A stretch of DNA of 64,000 bases, from positions 614,001 through 678,000 of the forward strand of contig NZ_CP109811.1 of the NCBI RefSeq assembly GCF_014856545.2, given 5' to 3'. Source of the stretch: Mesobacillus jeotgali. Its GTDB lineage: Bacteria; Bacillota; Bacilli; Bacillales; Cytobacillaceae. The notes beneath the pieces were generated by a model. It had not been told where the DNA came from. It did no database searches and was given only the letters and a program-made list of their open reading frames with translations. The stretch's first letter is position 1. The number at the start of each line of letters is the position of its first letter. A program made the translations under genes and the position numbers. Shown piece by piece: positions 1-7,653 of this stretch.

Positions 1-1158
1 GTGAACCTGGAAGCAGAAAGCGACGGTGTGAAAATCAGAATCAAGGGTGTCGTTGCTGATGATTATCAGACACTTGTTTTTTATGAAATAGAAGATACAA
101 ATGAGGATAAACAATATGTAATGAATTTCGATGACGGGCTTATTATAGAAAACGAGAATGAACTCATGAAGCACAATACATATCCAAGGTATCATCCACC
201 GGATCTTAAGGCGGAGATGAATAAAAAGGAAAAGAATCTGTTTTACGGCAAGGTTGGACTGCGGCCGCTTGAGGAAGATAGTGGTGTTATTGAAATGAAT
301 ATTGAGAGGATTCAGGAACTGGTTCTCGATGGTCATGAGGCAATGTTGGGATTTGGTTACAGGAGCAATGGATTTAAAACAGGTGAGTGGAAATTCGAAA
401 TCCCGGTGACTAAGCAGCCTTCCGTCGAGTATGAATTGAATGAACAAGCAGAAATCGAAGGAATCCCGGTTCGCCTGGATAAATTGATCATGGCCCCAAC
501 AGCCACGGTTTTGGAATATGGTATTCCGATGGGAGATCAGGATAAGAGGATTGATCAAATTCGTTTTGGAAATTTAAAAGTGAACGGTGTAAAGGTGAAA
601 CCGGATCAATTTGGCGGTTATCAACATTTACAGCCTGAACACAATTGGCAAATACTCCAAATGTATTACGATCCGTTTTACGGAGAGGAACCGAAAGACG
701 TTACCGTTCAATTTGATTCTGCCTATTTTTCATACAAAGACCAGAAAAGCATCGAACTGGATGCAAATGCGCAGTATCCTCAGACATTTGAATATGCGGG
801 AAGCACCATCAGCATTGATAAAGTTGAAATTGGCCAGCCCACGACCGTTGTCATCAGCAATCATGAAGTTGAAAACCGGGAATTTGAGACACTCCACATT
901 AATGTTGTAGGGGAAAATGAACACGAACCAATTTCAATGGGGATGAGTACTGAGGGAGTTATTGTTGATAAGAACGGTGTTGAATACGATATGAATTCTG
1001 GCTCATTCGATTATGAAAAAATAGAACAGCCCCGCCATTTCGTTACTGTCCAAAATTTAATGTTGGACGGCGACGAAATCATCCCTAAAAGACTGGATAT
1101 ATACGGATATAACTCGATGAAATATTTGGATGATGTGGTGGAGATTTCGCTGGATTGA
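1..1158 (+). CDS. DUF4179/DUF5643-type anti-sigma-like protein, 5' end missing
   Basis: An open frame enters from the left edge and stops at TGA 1156-1158. The visible 385 residues look like the extracellular part of DUF4179/DUF5643 proteins, which in Bacillus are usually membrane-anchored anti-sigma-factor-like proteins encoded beside ECF sigma factors. The visible part begins close to the typical DUF4179 strand pattern (NLEAESDGVKIRI) and has no membrane segment, so the cytoplasmic N-terminus and transmembrane helix probably lie upstream of the window. The GTG at base 1 is unlikely to be the true start. The protein is acidic and strand-rich. A strong terminator follows directly. The family call is from recall of sequence style; the sigma-factor partner is not visible here. 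Confidence 0.6.
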   Translation: MNLEAESDGVKIRIKGVVADDYQTLVFYEIEDTNEDKQYVMNFDDGLIIENENELMKHNTYPRYHPPDLKAEMNKKEKNLFYGKVGLRPLEEDSGVIEMNIERIQELVLDGHEAMLGFGYRSNGFKTGEWKFEIPVTKQPSVEYELNEQAEIEGIPVRLDKLIMAPTATVLEYGIPMGDQDKRIDQIRFGNLKVNGVKVKPDQFGGYQHLQPEHNWQILQMYYDPFYGEEPKDVTVQFDSAYFSYKDQKSIELDANAQYPQTFEYAGSTISIDKVEIGQPTTVVISNHEVENREFETLHINVVGENEHEPISMGMSTEGVIVDKNGVEYDMNSGSFDYEKIEQPRHFVTVQNLMLDGDEIIPKRLDIYGYNSMKYLDDVVEISLD

Positions 1159-1200
1159 TTAAGCGCAGAGGGACGTTTAGCTTTTATCGCCCTTGTTAAA

Positions 1201-1236
1201 AGAGCACAGGGATAAAATTCCGTGTGCTCTTTTTAT
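1201..1236 (+). terminator. Intrinsic terminator
   Basis: Inverted arms AGAGCACA and TGTGCTCT surround a short loop and are followed by TTTTATT. It ends the DUF4179 gene and lies just before the convergent AlkD gene. The stem belongs to the AGCACAGGG-like terminator family that recurs across this window. Confidence 0.85.
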
Positions 1237-1241
1237 TCTCT

Positions 1242-1916
1242 TCACTTCTTGCCAATATGCTTCAAGGCTTCTCTTCGGCTTAAGTTTGAAAGAGGGAGCC
1301 TGTTCGTCATCTCAAGGACTTTCTCAGGGTTTTGCTTAGCGTATTCTCTTAAGGCCCAGCCTATTGCTTTATTGATAAAAAATTCATTTGTATGGCAGGT
1401 TCTTGAAATAATGTCCTCAAGCATGGCTGCGTCGGTTCTTTCTTTATAGCCTAATTGAAATAATATGCAGGAACGGATCAGCCAGATGTTATCCGATGCG
1501 ATCCATCTGTCGATAATAGGCTGCCTGTGCTGCGGGCATTTTTCTAGATAGTAGCCAAAGTGCTTCTTCGCAATATGGTCGACCGTGTCCCACCAGGGCT
1601 TCGTTGTGATGATGTATTCCAGAAGCTGGAGATCATCTTCGGTGAACTGTTTTTTCATTAAATCTAACAGGTATGCCCCGCTAATCTGCATTTCCCGTTC
1701 TTCCAGCTTCCAGAGGGAAGTGATGACCTCGTGTAAATCTTCCTTTGCAGGCAGGCCGTAAGTCTTTACATGCTGTTTGAAAAGCTCCTGCATCTGCGGA
1801 GCCCTCAAACCAATATATTCAAATTGATTCCGCATGTATTTAGACAGCCTGGCCGCTTCCGTGCTATTCCGGTGTTTTAATGCTTCCTCGTATAATGCTT
1901 TGACGTAGTTGTTCAT
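1242..1916 (-). CDS. alkD: AlkD-type DNA alkylation repair glycosylase
   Basis: A 224-residue all-helical HEAT-like protein of the AlkD family, which excises positively charged alkylated bases (3-methyladenine, 7-methylguanine) without base flipping. The residues known to matter in Bacillus cereus AlkD fall at the same numbers here: Trp109 and Asp113 in WWDTVD, Arg148 in the NIWLIRS segment, and Trp187 in IGWALRE. Length matches the family. The start ATG at 1916 is preceded on the minus strand by GGTGAGGAACAG. It is monocistronic and convergent with the upstream gene. Activity is expected to be intact because the whole active-site cleft is present. Confidence 0.9.
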   Translation of the reverse strand: MNNYVKALYEEALKHRNSTEAARLSKYMRNQFEYIGLRAPQMQELFKQHVKTYGLPAKEDLHEVITSLWKLEEREMQISGAYLLDLMKKQFTEDDLQLLEYIITTKPWWDTVDHIAKKHFGYYLEKCPQHRQPIIDRWIASDNIWLIRSCILFQLGYKERTDAAMLEDIISRTCHTNEFFINKAIGWALREYAKQNPEKVLEMTNRLPLSNLSRREALKHIGKK

Positions 1917-1953
1917 CTGTTCCTCACCATTTCATTCGATTGAATTGCAGCCT

Positions 1954-2163
1954 TTATTTTACATACAGATCCCTAAATTCATCTTCCAGAATACTCATTT
2001 TGATACAATCATGGTATTTGTGATTGTAGTAGAGATAATCGCGCTGAACACCTTCCTGTTTGAACCCAAGCTTTTCATACACATGGATGGCCCGCGGATT
2101 GTAAGAGAACACCTCCAACTCGATCCGATGCATGTTCAGAATGCCAAATCCATAATCCAGCAT
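1954..2163 (-). pseudogene. C-terminal remnant of a GNAT acetyltransferase
   Basis: The 69 codons match only the last third of a RimJ/RimL/SpeG-like GNAT N-acetyltransferase: the helix and strand ending in RIELEVFSYNPRAIHVYEKL (alpha-4 and the NPRA-x-x-x-YEKLGF acetyl-CoA signature) and the final strands. The N-terminal fold and the acetyl-CoA P-loop are absent. Just upstream on the minus strand there is an in-frame stop, and the space up to the next gene is too short to hold the missing part. No good ribosome binding site precedes the ATG. It is best read as a deletion remnant. Confidence 0.75.
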
Positions 2164-2202
2164 GAGCGGTCATAGAATTAAAGAATTAGGCTGATTAATA
2201 AG

Positions 2203-2226
2203 AAAAAACCACACAAGGTGGTTTTT
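2203..2226 (-). terminator. Terminator of the spore-protein gene
   Basis: AAAACCAC / GTGGTTTT hairpin with ACAA loop on the minus strand, directly after the stop codon of the small gene at 2225-2383, with a T-run on the minus strand. Confidence 0.7.
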
Positions 2227-2383
2227 AATTGTGCATAGACCCTGCCTCTCGTGAAGTCATGGCACCTTGCCCTGCAGCTACATCCTTCTGAATCTGCTGT
2301 TTTACTTTTTCGGCATCTGTTCCTGAATATCCAGGTTGCTTAGCAGAGCCTGAATTTCCTTTACCTTGTTGATTTTTCTGCAT
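2225..2383 (-). CDS. Small gamma-type-like acid-soluble spore protein
   Basis: A 52-codon gene with a strong ribosome binding site (GAAGGAGGA, 5 bases before ATG 2383) and its own terminator. The product starts MQKNQQGKGNSG and contains the block SGTDAEKVKQQIQKDVAAGQ, rich in Gln, Lys, Gly and Ala and without Cys or Trp. This resembles one repeat of gamma-type SASPs, which are amino-acid stores in the spore core. A sigma-G-like promoter is possible: TGAATG (minus strand of 2433-2438), 18 bases, then AATAATA. The alternative is another small low-complexity spore coat or core peptide. Expression in the forespore is inferred. Confidence 0.55.
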   Translation of the reverse strand: MQKNQQGKGNSGSAKQPGYSGTDAEKVKQQIQKDVAAGQGAMTSREAGSMHN

Positions 2384-2455
2384 ATAAATCCTCCTTCGTT
2401 TCCGGTTTTATTATTTACAAAGCTCTTTCTATCATTCATTGTTGATTTTTGCATA

Positions 2456-2640
2456 AGCGGAGAAATTCCGGTTATTGAATAAAAAGACGCTTAAGACGCA
2501 GAAATTAGCGGAGCTATTCCGGTTAACTGCTATAAATAACATGAAATTCAACGATTCGATGACATAAGCGGAAAAACGCCCCTTATTTTTAAAGAAATAA
2601 GGGTTGTTTCTAATTTAAGCGGAAATTCTCCGTTTATTTT
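2456..2640. repeat. Intergenic repeat array A (51-60 bp spacing, CGGA...TCCG arms)
   Basis: The 430-bp divergent gap 2384-2813 holds no gene. The word AGCGGA recurs at 2456, 2507, 2567 and 2618 (spacings 51, 60, 51), each usually followed within 5-8 bases by TTCCG or CTCCG so that CGGA and TCCG form short inverted arms. The spacer is otherwise AT-rich. A separate CCTTATTT/AAATAAGG hairpin lies near 2581-2602. Confidence 0.65.
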
Positions 2641-2813
2641 ATAAACTGGGAAATCAACAGGCATTTATAAAAGATGTTCATTCATTTGACCAGATGTTTT
2701 TTAGAAAAAATAACAATTTTATCTATTATTTGTAAACAACTTCTATATAATGTATTTAGGTATGAACACTAAAAAAAGGATTTTATATATTTGTTAAAGG
2801 TTGGAGGAGAGAC

Positions 2814-3287
2814 ATGATGTCTAATGAGCATGAGGTGTCATTGGATAAAACAGCAGATAGAAAGCCGAAGGTGAAGGTGGAAAGGAAAGAAGGGGAGCCT
2901 ACTTCGGCATTTAAGGGTGCTTCCTGGGGAGCGCTGTTAGTTGGAGTGTCCGCTTATCTGATCGGTTTATTCAATGCAGCGATGGAGCTGAACGAAAAAG
3001 GCTATTATTTTGCCGTGTTGGTATTTGGTCTCTATGCAGCGGTATCCTTGCAAAAGGCAGTGAGAGATAGGGAGGAGGACATACCGGTTACCAATATTTA
3101 TTATGGGATCAGCTGGTTTGCGCTGATTGTATCGATATCACTAATGGCAATTGGTCTATACAATGCCGGAAGCATTATTTTAAGTGAAAAGGGATTCTAT
3201 GGGATGTCCTTTATCCTTAGTATATTTGCGGCTATTACCGTACAGAAGAATATTAGAGATACTCAGAGAGCAAAAGAAAGGGATTGA
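2814..3287 (+). CDS. YiaA/YiaB-family inner-membrane protein
   Basis: 157 residues. After a charged 35-residue N-terminus come two copies of a two-helix unit (about 38-80 and 98-145). Each contains a glycine-rich first helix ending in GLFNAAMELNEKGYY or GLYNAGSIILSEKGFY and a second helix ending in LQKAVRD or VQKNIRD. This internal duplication is the hallmark of the YiaAB domain (small membrane proteins of unknown function). Four membrane helices are predicted by eye. ATG 2814 follows GGAGGAGAG; the next ATG at 2817 is equally possible. The gene is monocistronic and convergent with the serine hydrolase. Confidence 0.75.
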   Translation: MMSNEHEVSLDKTADRKPKVKVERKEGEPTSAFKGASWGALLVGVSAYLIGLFNAAMELNEKGYYFAVLVFGLYAAVSLQKAVRDREEDIPVTNIYYGISWFALIVSISLMAIGLYNAGSIILSEKGFYGMSFILSIFAAITVQKNIRDTQRAKERD

Positions 3288-3320
3288 TCGTCCCTTATGC
3301 TAATCTAGTATATGGGCAAA

Positions 3321-3354
3321 ACAGGGACGGTTCCATCTGAGGAACCGTCCCTGT
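3321..3354. repeat. Perfect 14-bp-arm palindrome between convergent genes
   Basis: ACAGGGACGGTTCC, a six-base loop ATCTGA, then GGAACCGTCCCTGT: 14 perfectly paired bases. It sits 33 bp after the YiaA/B stop and 4 bp before the end of the opposing serine hydrolase gene. It has no T-run, so it is not a textbook terminator, although it could stop both transcripts. Its GGGACGGTTCC core resembles dispersed palindromic elements I recall from Bacillus genomes. Confidence 0.75.
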
Positions 3355-3358
3355 CGCG

Positions 3359-4381
3359 TTAGGCCTTAACCTGCAAGGTCTCTTCAATTGTCTCCATGAT
3401 ATCGTATGCCCCGCTTGATTTATTGGAACATACTGTTGCAATGGTTTGGGTAGCTGGATAGTAGGCGGAATGGAAGCTGACTCCTGGGTCATAGCCCATT
3501 ACATGGTATTTGAAAATGTCATCGTCCTGCTTTTTAATCCAGATTCCGTATCCGTAAAAATTAATTTCATCTTCTTGCGCATGAGGAGTCATCAGCTTGT
3601 TCACGGTTTCCTCTTTGAGTAAAAGCTGGCCGAGAAGCGCCTTCCACAGCTTGCTCATGTCTTCTGCGGTGATGTAAGCCCCTCCGTCTGAACCGCCTTT
3701 CACAGGAAGTGAATAGATATTGGTTTTCCAGCTCCCATCAGGCTGGTCGATATAACCCAAAGCCGTATTTGAAGGCAGTGTGTCAAAGGAGAAGTAACCA
3801 GAATCCATCATTTCCGCTTTTTTAAAAATATGTTCCTGTACATAATCAGTAAATTCCATCTTGGAGGCCCGTTCCACAATCAGGCCTAATAAAATGTAGC
3901 CAGCGTTATTATAGTGAAAGGATTCCCCCGGAGTGAATTTCATCTGCTCATCCTGGAACATAGGCAAGAAATCCTTAAGGCTTCTGATATGATACATCGG
4001 TCGCTTAATCCACAGCTCCTCAAAGTCATCCATGACATCCTCATCAAAATAGTCAGGAACACCGGATGTATGCGTCAGCAAATGATGGATCGTGATTTCA
4101 GCACTGAAACTAGGAAACTCGATATCAAGGCAATCTTTCAGTCTGGTGTTGAAATTGAGCTTTCCTTCCTCCACTAGCTGGCAGATGGCGATTGCTGTGA
4201 ATAGCTTGCAGCCGGAAGCGATTCCGAAACGAGTTCCGAGATGGTTTTTGGATTGGTCAACCCGATTGGCATAACCAAAGCTTGCAGTTGAAGCGTCACC
4301 GTTCCCATCTACGACCATGGCCACTCCAGAAAAATCTACCCTCGACTGGGCCTCATGAAGGGCTTCTTCAAATTTATTCAT
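3359..4381 (-). CDS. Serine hydrolase of the beta-lactamase/PBP-like family
   Basis: 340 residues from the ATG at 4381, chosen because GGAGG lies 7 bases upstream; a longer frame to 4537 adds an unlikely leader. The family (Beta-lactamase, class C fold) includes esterases, D-aminopeptidases and penicillin-binding-like proteins. The catalytic tetrad SGCK is at 56-59 and the YxN motif is YNN at 157-159. A SDGGAY segment near 230 sits where class C enzymes carry the third motif. There is no signal peptide, so it is probably cytoplasmic. Substrate cannot be told from sequence. It is divergent from the AraC-GyrI regulator at 4661. Confidence 0.8.
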   Translation of the reverse strand: MNKFEEALHEAQSRVDFSGVAMVVDGNGDASTASFGYANRVDQSKNHLGTRFGIASGCKLFTAIAICQLVEEGKLNFNTRLKDCLDIEFPSFSAEITIHHLLTHTSGVPDYFDEDVMDDFEELWIKRPMYHIRSLKDFLPMFQDEQMKFTPGESFHYNNAGYILLGLIVERASKMEFTDYVQEHIFKKAEMMDSGYFSFDTLPSNTALGYIDQPDGSWKTNIYSLPVKGGSDGGAYITAEDMSKLWKALLGQLLLKEETVNKLMTPHAQEDEINFYGYGIWIKKQDDDIFKYHVMGYDPGVSFHSAYYPATQTIATVCSNKSSGAYDIMETIEETLQVKA

Positions 4382-4660
4382 TTTAATCCTCCTAACCTTA
4401 TCTACTATAATGGTAACATTAGACAATAGTGATATATAGTAAAATATGACAATAAGTGAGATAGAAGGGTTCATACCGGCTCCAAATGGAAACTTTAAAT
4501 AAAGGAAAAACGGACTGGGATTAGTCCCGTGCTCCAATGCAACTGATAACCCTGCAATGCTTAATTGTTATTTCCTTACTAACCCTGCAAAAAACGTGCG
4601 TGAATTGTCGGGTGGGGCGGTTTTGGTCCTGTTATTGTTCATGTAGAAGGAGGTTGTGGA

Positions 4661-5533
4661 ATGGATTCGCTGCAGAGTATGAATCAAGCCATGAAGTATA
4701 TTGAGGAGAACCTTACCGATCAGATTGATGTTCGGGAAGTGGCAAGGAGGGCTTATTGTTCAGAATATCATTTTAAAAGGATGTTCTCTTTTCTTGCTGG
4801 TGTATCACTTTCCGAATATATCCGCAGGAGGAAGCTTACTTTAGCGGCGTTTGACCTAAAAGACAGCCATATGAAGGTGATTGATGTTGCGTTGAAATAT
4901 GGCTACACTTCTCCTGATTCTTTTGCCAGAGCATTTCAAGCCATGCATGGAATCATTCCATCGGAAGCGAGAAATCATGGCCACTCTTTAAAAGCGTATC
5001 CGCCCATGACCTTCCAGTTAACAATAAAGGGAGGATCAGAAATGAATTATCGAATCGTCAAGAAAGAAGCATTCAGCATTGTCGGCATCGTGAAAAGAGT
5101 ACCGCTGATTTATCATGGAGTGAACCCGGAGATTGCCGAGATGTGGCAAAGCTTGAACATGGAAAAAATCCAGGAACTGAAGGACCTTTCGAATATTGAG
5201 CCTAACGGATTAATCAGTGCGTCCACAAATTTTTCCGAGGGCCGGATGGAGGGAAAGGGAGACCTGGATCATTATATTGGCGCTGCGACAACGAAGGAGT
5301 GTCCGGAGCATCTAGCTTCACTTGAAGTTGCACCAACCACATGGGCGGTGTTTGAAGCAGTCGGCCCGTTCCCTGAGACTCTCCAAAAGGTTTGGGGCAA
5401 CATTTATTCTGAATGGTTCCCGTCTTCGAACTATGAACAAGAAGAAGGTCCAGAGATCCTGTGGAATGAAAATAAAGATGTTACATCCCCAAACTTCAGA
5501 AGTGAAATTTGGATTCCGGTTAGACGGAAATAG
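4661..5533 (+). CDS. AraC-family regulator with GyrI-like effector domain
   Basis: 290 residues in the SoxS/Rob-like order: two helix-turn-helix units at the N-terminus (about 8-105; [20 protein letters not shown] and [17 protein letters not shown] are the classic segments), then a GyrI-like small-molecule-binding domain (about 125-288, ending in [11 protein letters not shown]). Proteins of this design often sense lipophilic drugs or control efflux. Start ATG 4661 follows AAGGAGG. A close paralogue lies at 26344. It is transcribed away from the serine hydrolase and ends in a strong terminator. Targets are unknown. Confidence 0.85.
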   Translation: MDSLQSMNQAMKYIEENLTDQIDVREVARRAYCSEYHFKRMFSFLAGVSLSEYIRRRKLTLAAFDLKDSHMKVIDVALKYGYTSPDSFARAFQAMHGIIPSEARNHGHSLKAYPPMTFQLTIKGGSEMNYRIVKKEAFSIVGIVKRVPLIYHGVNPEIAEMWQSLNMEKIQELKDLSNIEPNGLISASTNFSEGRMEGKGDLDHYIGAATTKECPEHLASLEVAPTTWAVFEAVGPFPETLQKVWGNIYSEWFPSSNYEQEEGPEILWNENKDVTSPNFRSEIWIPVRRK

Positions 5534-5558
5534 ATAGCAAAGCCGAACTGGCACCAAA

Positions 5559-5592
5559 GGAAGCATAGGGTCATTGCCCTATGCTCCTTTTA
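5559..5592 (+). terminator. Intrinsic terminator (AAGCATAGGG family)
   Basis: AGCATAGGG, loop TCATTG, CCCTATGCT, then CCTTTTATT. It ends the AraC-GyrI gene. Confidence 0.85.
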
Positions 5593-5753
5593 TTCCCTAG
5601 CTTTCTTTCTGGAACCCTTACATTAAGCGGGATTCATAAGCTGCTTACCGATTATACGAACTTTGATGAATCAAAGAGGTATATGGAAAAAACGTAGCAA
5701 TTGCCAAGGACTTTTGGATGACTTGGCAGAACTATATAGGAGAGGGAAAGGGG

Positions 5754-6326
5754 ATGAATAGCTTGAAAAAATTTCTGCTGTTAATCGTTTGTTTTATACC
5801 AATTATGACAGCTTGTACCGATACCGAAACTGTCGATCAGCTGATGAGTGAGAAAGAAACATTAGCTATGGATCTTACTGAGAACAAAGAGGAAATTGAA
5901 AGGTTAAATGCGGAGATAGCCGGGCTCGAAAAGCAGCTTGAAACACATCAAAAAGAAAAAGACCTGTTTTCCCAGCTAAGCAACCTATCAAGAGAGTTTG
6001 TAAAGGCACATACCACAGGGGAGAAAGAAGCAGTGCAAGCTCTTGTGTCTGAAGAACTGACCCTGGAAGAAAGGGACAATAAGTTATGGGTCAAGAACAG
6101 CGATAATTACGAATGGCTGCTGCATTCTGTCGAGTTTGACCAGCTTGATGACTGGGTGATCCAGGGGTTTGAGTATTTTCCTGAAGACGATACCTATAGG
6201 GTCCATATTAGAGAATTTTTCAGTGATGCAAACGGTGAACCAGTGAGCCCGCCGACATTCTTGAACCTTACTTTTAAATTAATCAATGAAGAATGGAAAG
6301 TTGACGGAGTGGAATTTGATGTGTAA
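5754..6326 (+). CDS. Lipoprotein with N-terminal coiled coil
   Basis: 190 residues from ATG 5754, preceded by GAGAGGGAAAGGGG; an upstream in-frame start at 5718 would add residues before the signal peptide and is less likely. The signal peptide MNSLKKFLLLIVCFIPIM ends in a lipobox with the lipidated Cys at position 21 (MTAC). A heptad-rich segment (about 24-68, LMSEKETLAMDLTENKEEIERL) predicts a coiled coil. The rest is a small acidic alpha/beta domain ending in a WKVDGVEF strand, like NTF2-style domains of Bacillus lipoproteins. No specific family recognised. An inverted repeat TGCCAAG/CTTGGCA (5702-5728) lies just upstream. Confidence 0.7.
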   Translation: MNSLKKFLLLIVCFIPIMTACTDTETVDQLMSEKETLAMDLTENKEEIERLNAEIAGLEKQLETHQKEKDLFSQLSNLSREFVKAHTTGEKEAVQALVSEELTLEERDNKLWVKNSDNYEWLLHSVEFDQLDDWVIQGFEYFPEDDTYRVHIREFFSDANGEPVSPPTFLNLTFKLINEEWKVDGVEFDV

Positions 6327-6335
6327 AAGGAACTG

Positions 6336-6367
6336 AAGCATAGGGCTGGTTGACCCTATGCTTTAAT
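6336..6367 (+). terminator. Intrinsic terminator (AAGCATAGGG family)
   Basis: AAGCATAGGG, eight-base loop, CCCTATGCTT followed by TAATGTT. It ends the lipoprotein gene and is almost identical in stem to the terminator at 5559. Confidence 0.8.
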
Positions 6368-6408
6368 GTTATTAAAGAAGGTTAGAGACGTACTCTAAGC
6401 TTCCAACC

Positions 6409-6849
6409 TTATTCATAAATATAACTGATGACATCCAGTGCCTGGTCAACGGTTTCTACCGTTACATTTGCTTTATTGGATAGTTCTTTTAAAGGATGAA
6501 TCAAGGATTCTGGTCTGACGATAATCGTTGGTTTGTTCATCGTGATGGCGGCGCTGGCGTCCATCGCGGTGTTCCATTGTTTGTATTTTTCACCGAACAG
6601 GGCAATGACAATATCGGATTTTTGCATCAAGACCTGTGTCCTGAAGTTGTTGATATCTGACGCAGCATCGTCCTTATACACATTGCCCGGCTGCTGCCCT
6701 AGAATATCCTCACCAATATTGTCGGAGCGATCATGGTTCGTCTGCGGTCCGACGAATACCAAAGGCAGGTTCTTTTCCTGTGCCTTTTTGGCCACCTGAT
6801 CCCGCCAATCATCGTGAATCTGCCCAGCTAAATAAACCGTTAATTCCAT
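6409..6849 (-). CDS. ytoQ: YtoQ-family protein
   Basis: 146 residues from the ATG at 6849, which has GGAGGGTG upstream; a TTG five codons earlier overlaps that site. The sequence has the strong YtoQ signatures MELTVYLAGQIHDDWRDQV, FVGPQTNHDRSDNIGE, ASDINNFRTQVLMQKSDIVI and EKYKQWNTAMDASAAI. The fold is related to nucleoside 2-deoxyribosyltransferase-like proteins (Rossmann-like, LAGQI start and a late Glu/Asp cluster), but the activity of YtoQ is not established. Monocistronic and convergent with the lipoprotein gene. Confidence 0.88.
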   Translation of the reverse strand: MELTVYLAGQIHDDWRDQVAKKAQEKNLPLVFVGPQTNHDRSDNIGEDILGQQPGNVYKDDAASDINNFRTQVLMQKSDIVIALFGEKYKQWNTAMDASAAITMNKPTIIVRPESLIHPLKELSNKANVTVETVDQALDVISYIYE

Positions 6850-6977
6850 CGTAACACCCTCCAATTGAAATTATTGTAATTCAATCATATAAAACTTTAC
6901 TGATAATTCAAAGGAATTAGGGTGAGGTAACCATCGCAATGGAAAATGATGAATGTGAATACTATAGAAAACCCTTC

Positions 6978-7130
6978 ATGTGCTCCAAATAGGAGGAATT
7001 TCGATCTCACGGTCACATAAAAGGAATTATGTGCCCCAACTTGGCGGATTTGCAGGATTGCGGTCACATAAATTGGAATTATGTGCCCCAACTCGAAGGA
7101 TTAGCGGGCTCACGGTCACATAAACGAGAT
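6978..7130. repeat. Intergenic repeat array B (51-52 bp units, GGTCACATAA/TTATGTGCC arms)
   Basis: GGTCACATAA occurs at 7011, 7062 and 7114 (spacings 51 and 52). The first two copies are followed after 5-6 bases by TTATGTGCCCC, forming inverted arms. An older partial unit (ATGTGCTCCAA at 6978) keeps the 51-bp register. It lies between the divergent ytoQ and the manganese-riboswitch promoter. The word CACGGTCACA is shared with array H. Confidence 0.7.
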
Positions 7131-7190
7131 CCGAAGCATGGGGACGAATCTGACATGAAAGAAGCAAGTATTACGCCCGCAAGTTACCTA

Positions 7191-7220
7191 TTGACAGAAT
7201 GCCTGGGTATGAATTATATT
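7191..7220 (+). promoter_or_regulatory. Sigma-A promoter of the manganese riboswitch transcript
   Basis: TTGACA (7191-7196), 18-base spacer, TATATT (7215-7220) with a TATG extended element two to five bases before the -10. The riboswitch aptamer begins about 30 bases downstream. Confidence 0.8.
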
Positions 7221-7248
7221 AAATTTACATTATTTGAATAGTTCTCCT

Positions 7249-7350
7249 AAAGGGGAGTAGCTTTTACAACAGAGTCGTCATTTCGGAGGTTTAATATCTC
7301 CCGGCTTTGTTGGCAACGTTCACGTTGTTAGCAAGACCTTTACCGTTTTG
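7249..7350 (+). promoter_or_regulatory. yybP-ykoY manganese riboswitch
   Basis: The leader contains the conserved yybP-ykoY elements in order: AAAGGGGAGTAGC (7250-7261), the GTCGTCATTTCGGAGG segment, paired regions around GGCAACGTTCACGTTGTT, and the closing AGCAAGACCTTTACC that runs into a terminator stem. This aptamer binds Mn2+ and usually turns expression on when manganese is high. A TerC-family gene, the classic ykoY-type partner, lies downstream at 7654. Confidence 0.85.
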
Positions 7351-7364
7351 GTAAAGGTCTTTTT
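7333..7364 (+). terminator. Riboswitch expression-platform terminator
   Basis: AAGACCTTTACC, short loop, GGTAAAGGTCTTTTT. The left arm is the conserved 3' strand of the yybP-ykoY aptamer, so folding of the aptamer and of this terminator compete. Confidence 0.85.
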
Positions 7365-7373
7365 GTTGTTTTG

Positions 7374-7405
7374 GGACCTTTACCATGTCTGGTAAAGGTC
7401 TTTTT
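7374..7405 (+). terminator. Second tandem terminator after the riboswitch
   Basis: GACCTTTACC, loop ATGTCT, GGTAAAGGTCTTTTT. It repeats nearly the same stem as the preceding terminator 10 bases downstream. The first terminator's left arm could also pair with the second one's right arm. Confidence 0.8.
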
Positions 7406-7477
7406 CTATGTATGGACCGCAGGCAAATAAACATGAACTTTCAATAATAGCGAACTATTGAAAAGGGGCTGGTAAAT

Positions 7478-7624
7478 GTGAAAAAGAAAAAGGTAACTTT
7501 TGAGGAATTGCTGAAGGCTAATAGGCTCGAGCTGCTGGAGGATGAAAAGCAACTTGAAAAAATCGAGGAGCGAATTGAAGCCAGGCGTTTGAGCAATGTC
7601 CATAAATCCGGGAATGCATCTTAA
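7478..7624 (+). CDS. FbpB-like small basic protein
   Basis: 48 residues from GTG 7478 with AAAAGGGG 9 bases upstream. The sequence opens KKKKVTFEELLKANRLELL and continues EDEKQLEKIEERIEARR, matching the short helical, charged pattern of the Fur-regulated basic protein B family (FEELV-x-x-NK-x-ELL then EKIEE-x-x-E). In B. subtilis such proteins act with a small RNA in the iron-sparing response. Here the gene lies between the manganese riboswitch and terC, so it would share the manganese-controlled transcript. No Fur box was recognised. An inverted repeat TTTCAATA/TATTGAAA sits just upstream (7440-7462). Confidence 0.6.
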   Translation: MKKKKVTFEELLKANRLELLEDEKQLEKIEERIEARRLSNVHKSGNAS

Positions 7625-7653
7625 TAACAGAATTTTAAAGGGGGATAACTTAA

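Noticed and set aside
5604..5697. Open stretch before the lipoprotein gene that ends in KRYMEKT and a stop
   Set aside because: Too short and without a recognisable family; could be a gene remnant but cannot be supported.
6897..7241. Short ORFs on both strands upstream of the manganese riboswitch
   Set aside because: They cover array B and the promoter and have no ribosome binding sites.
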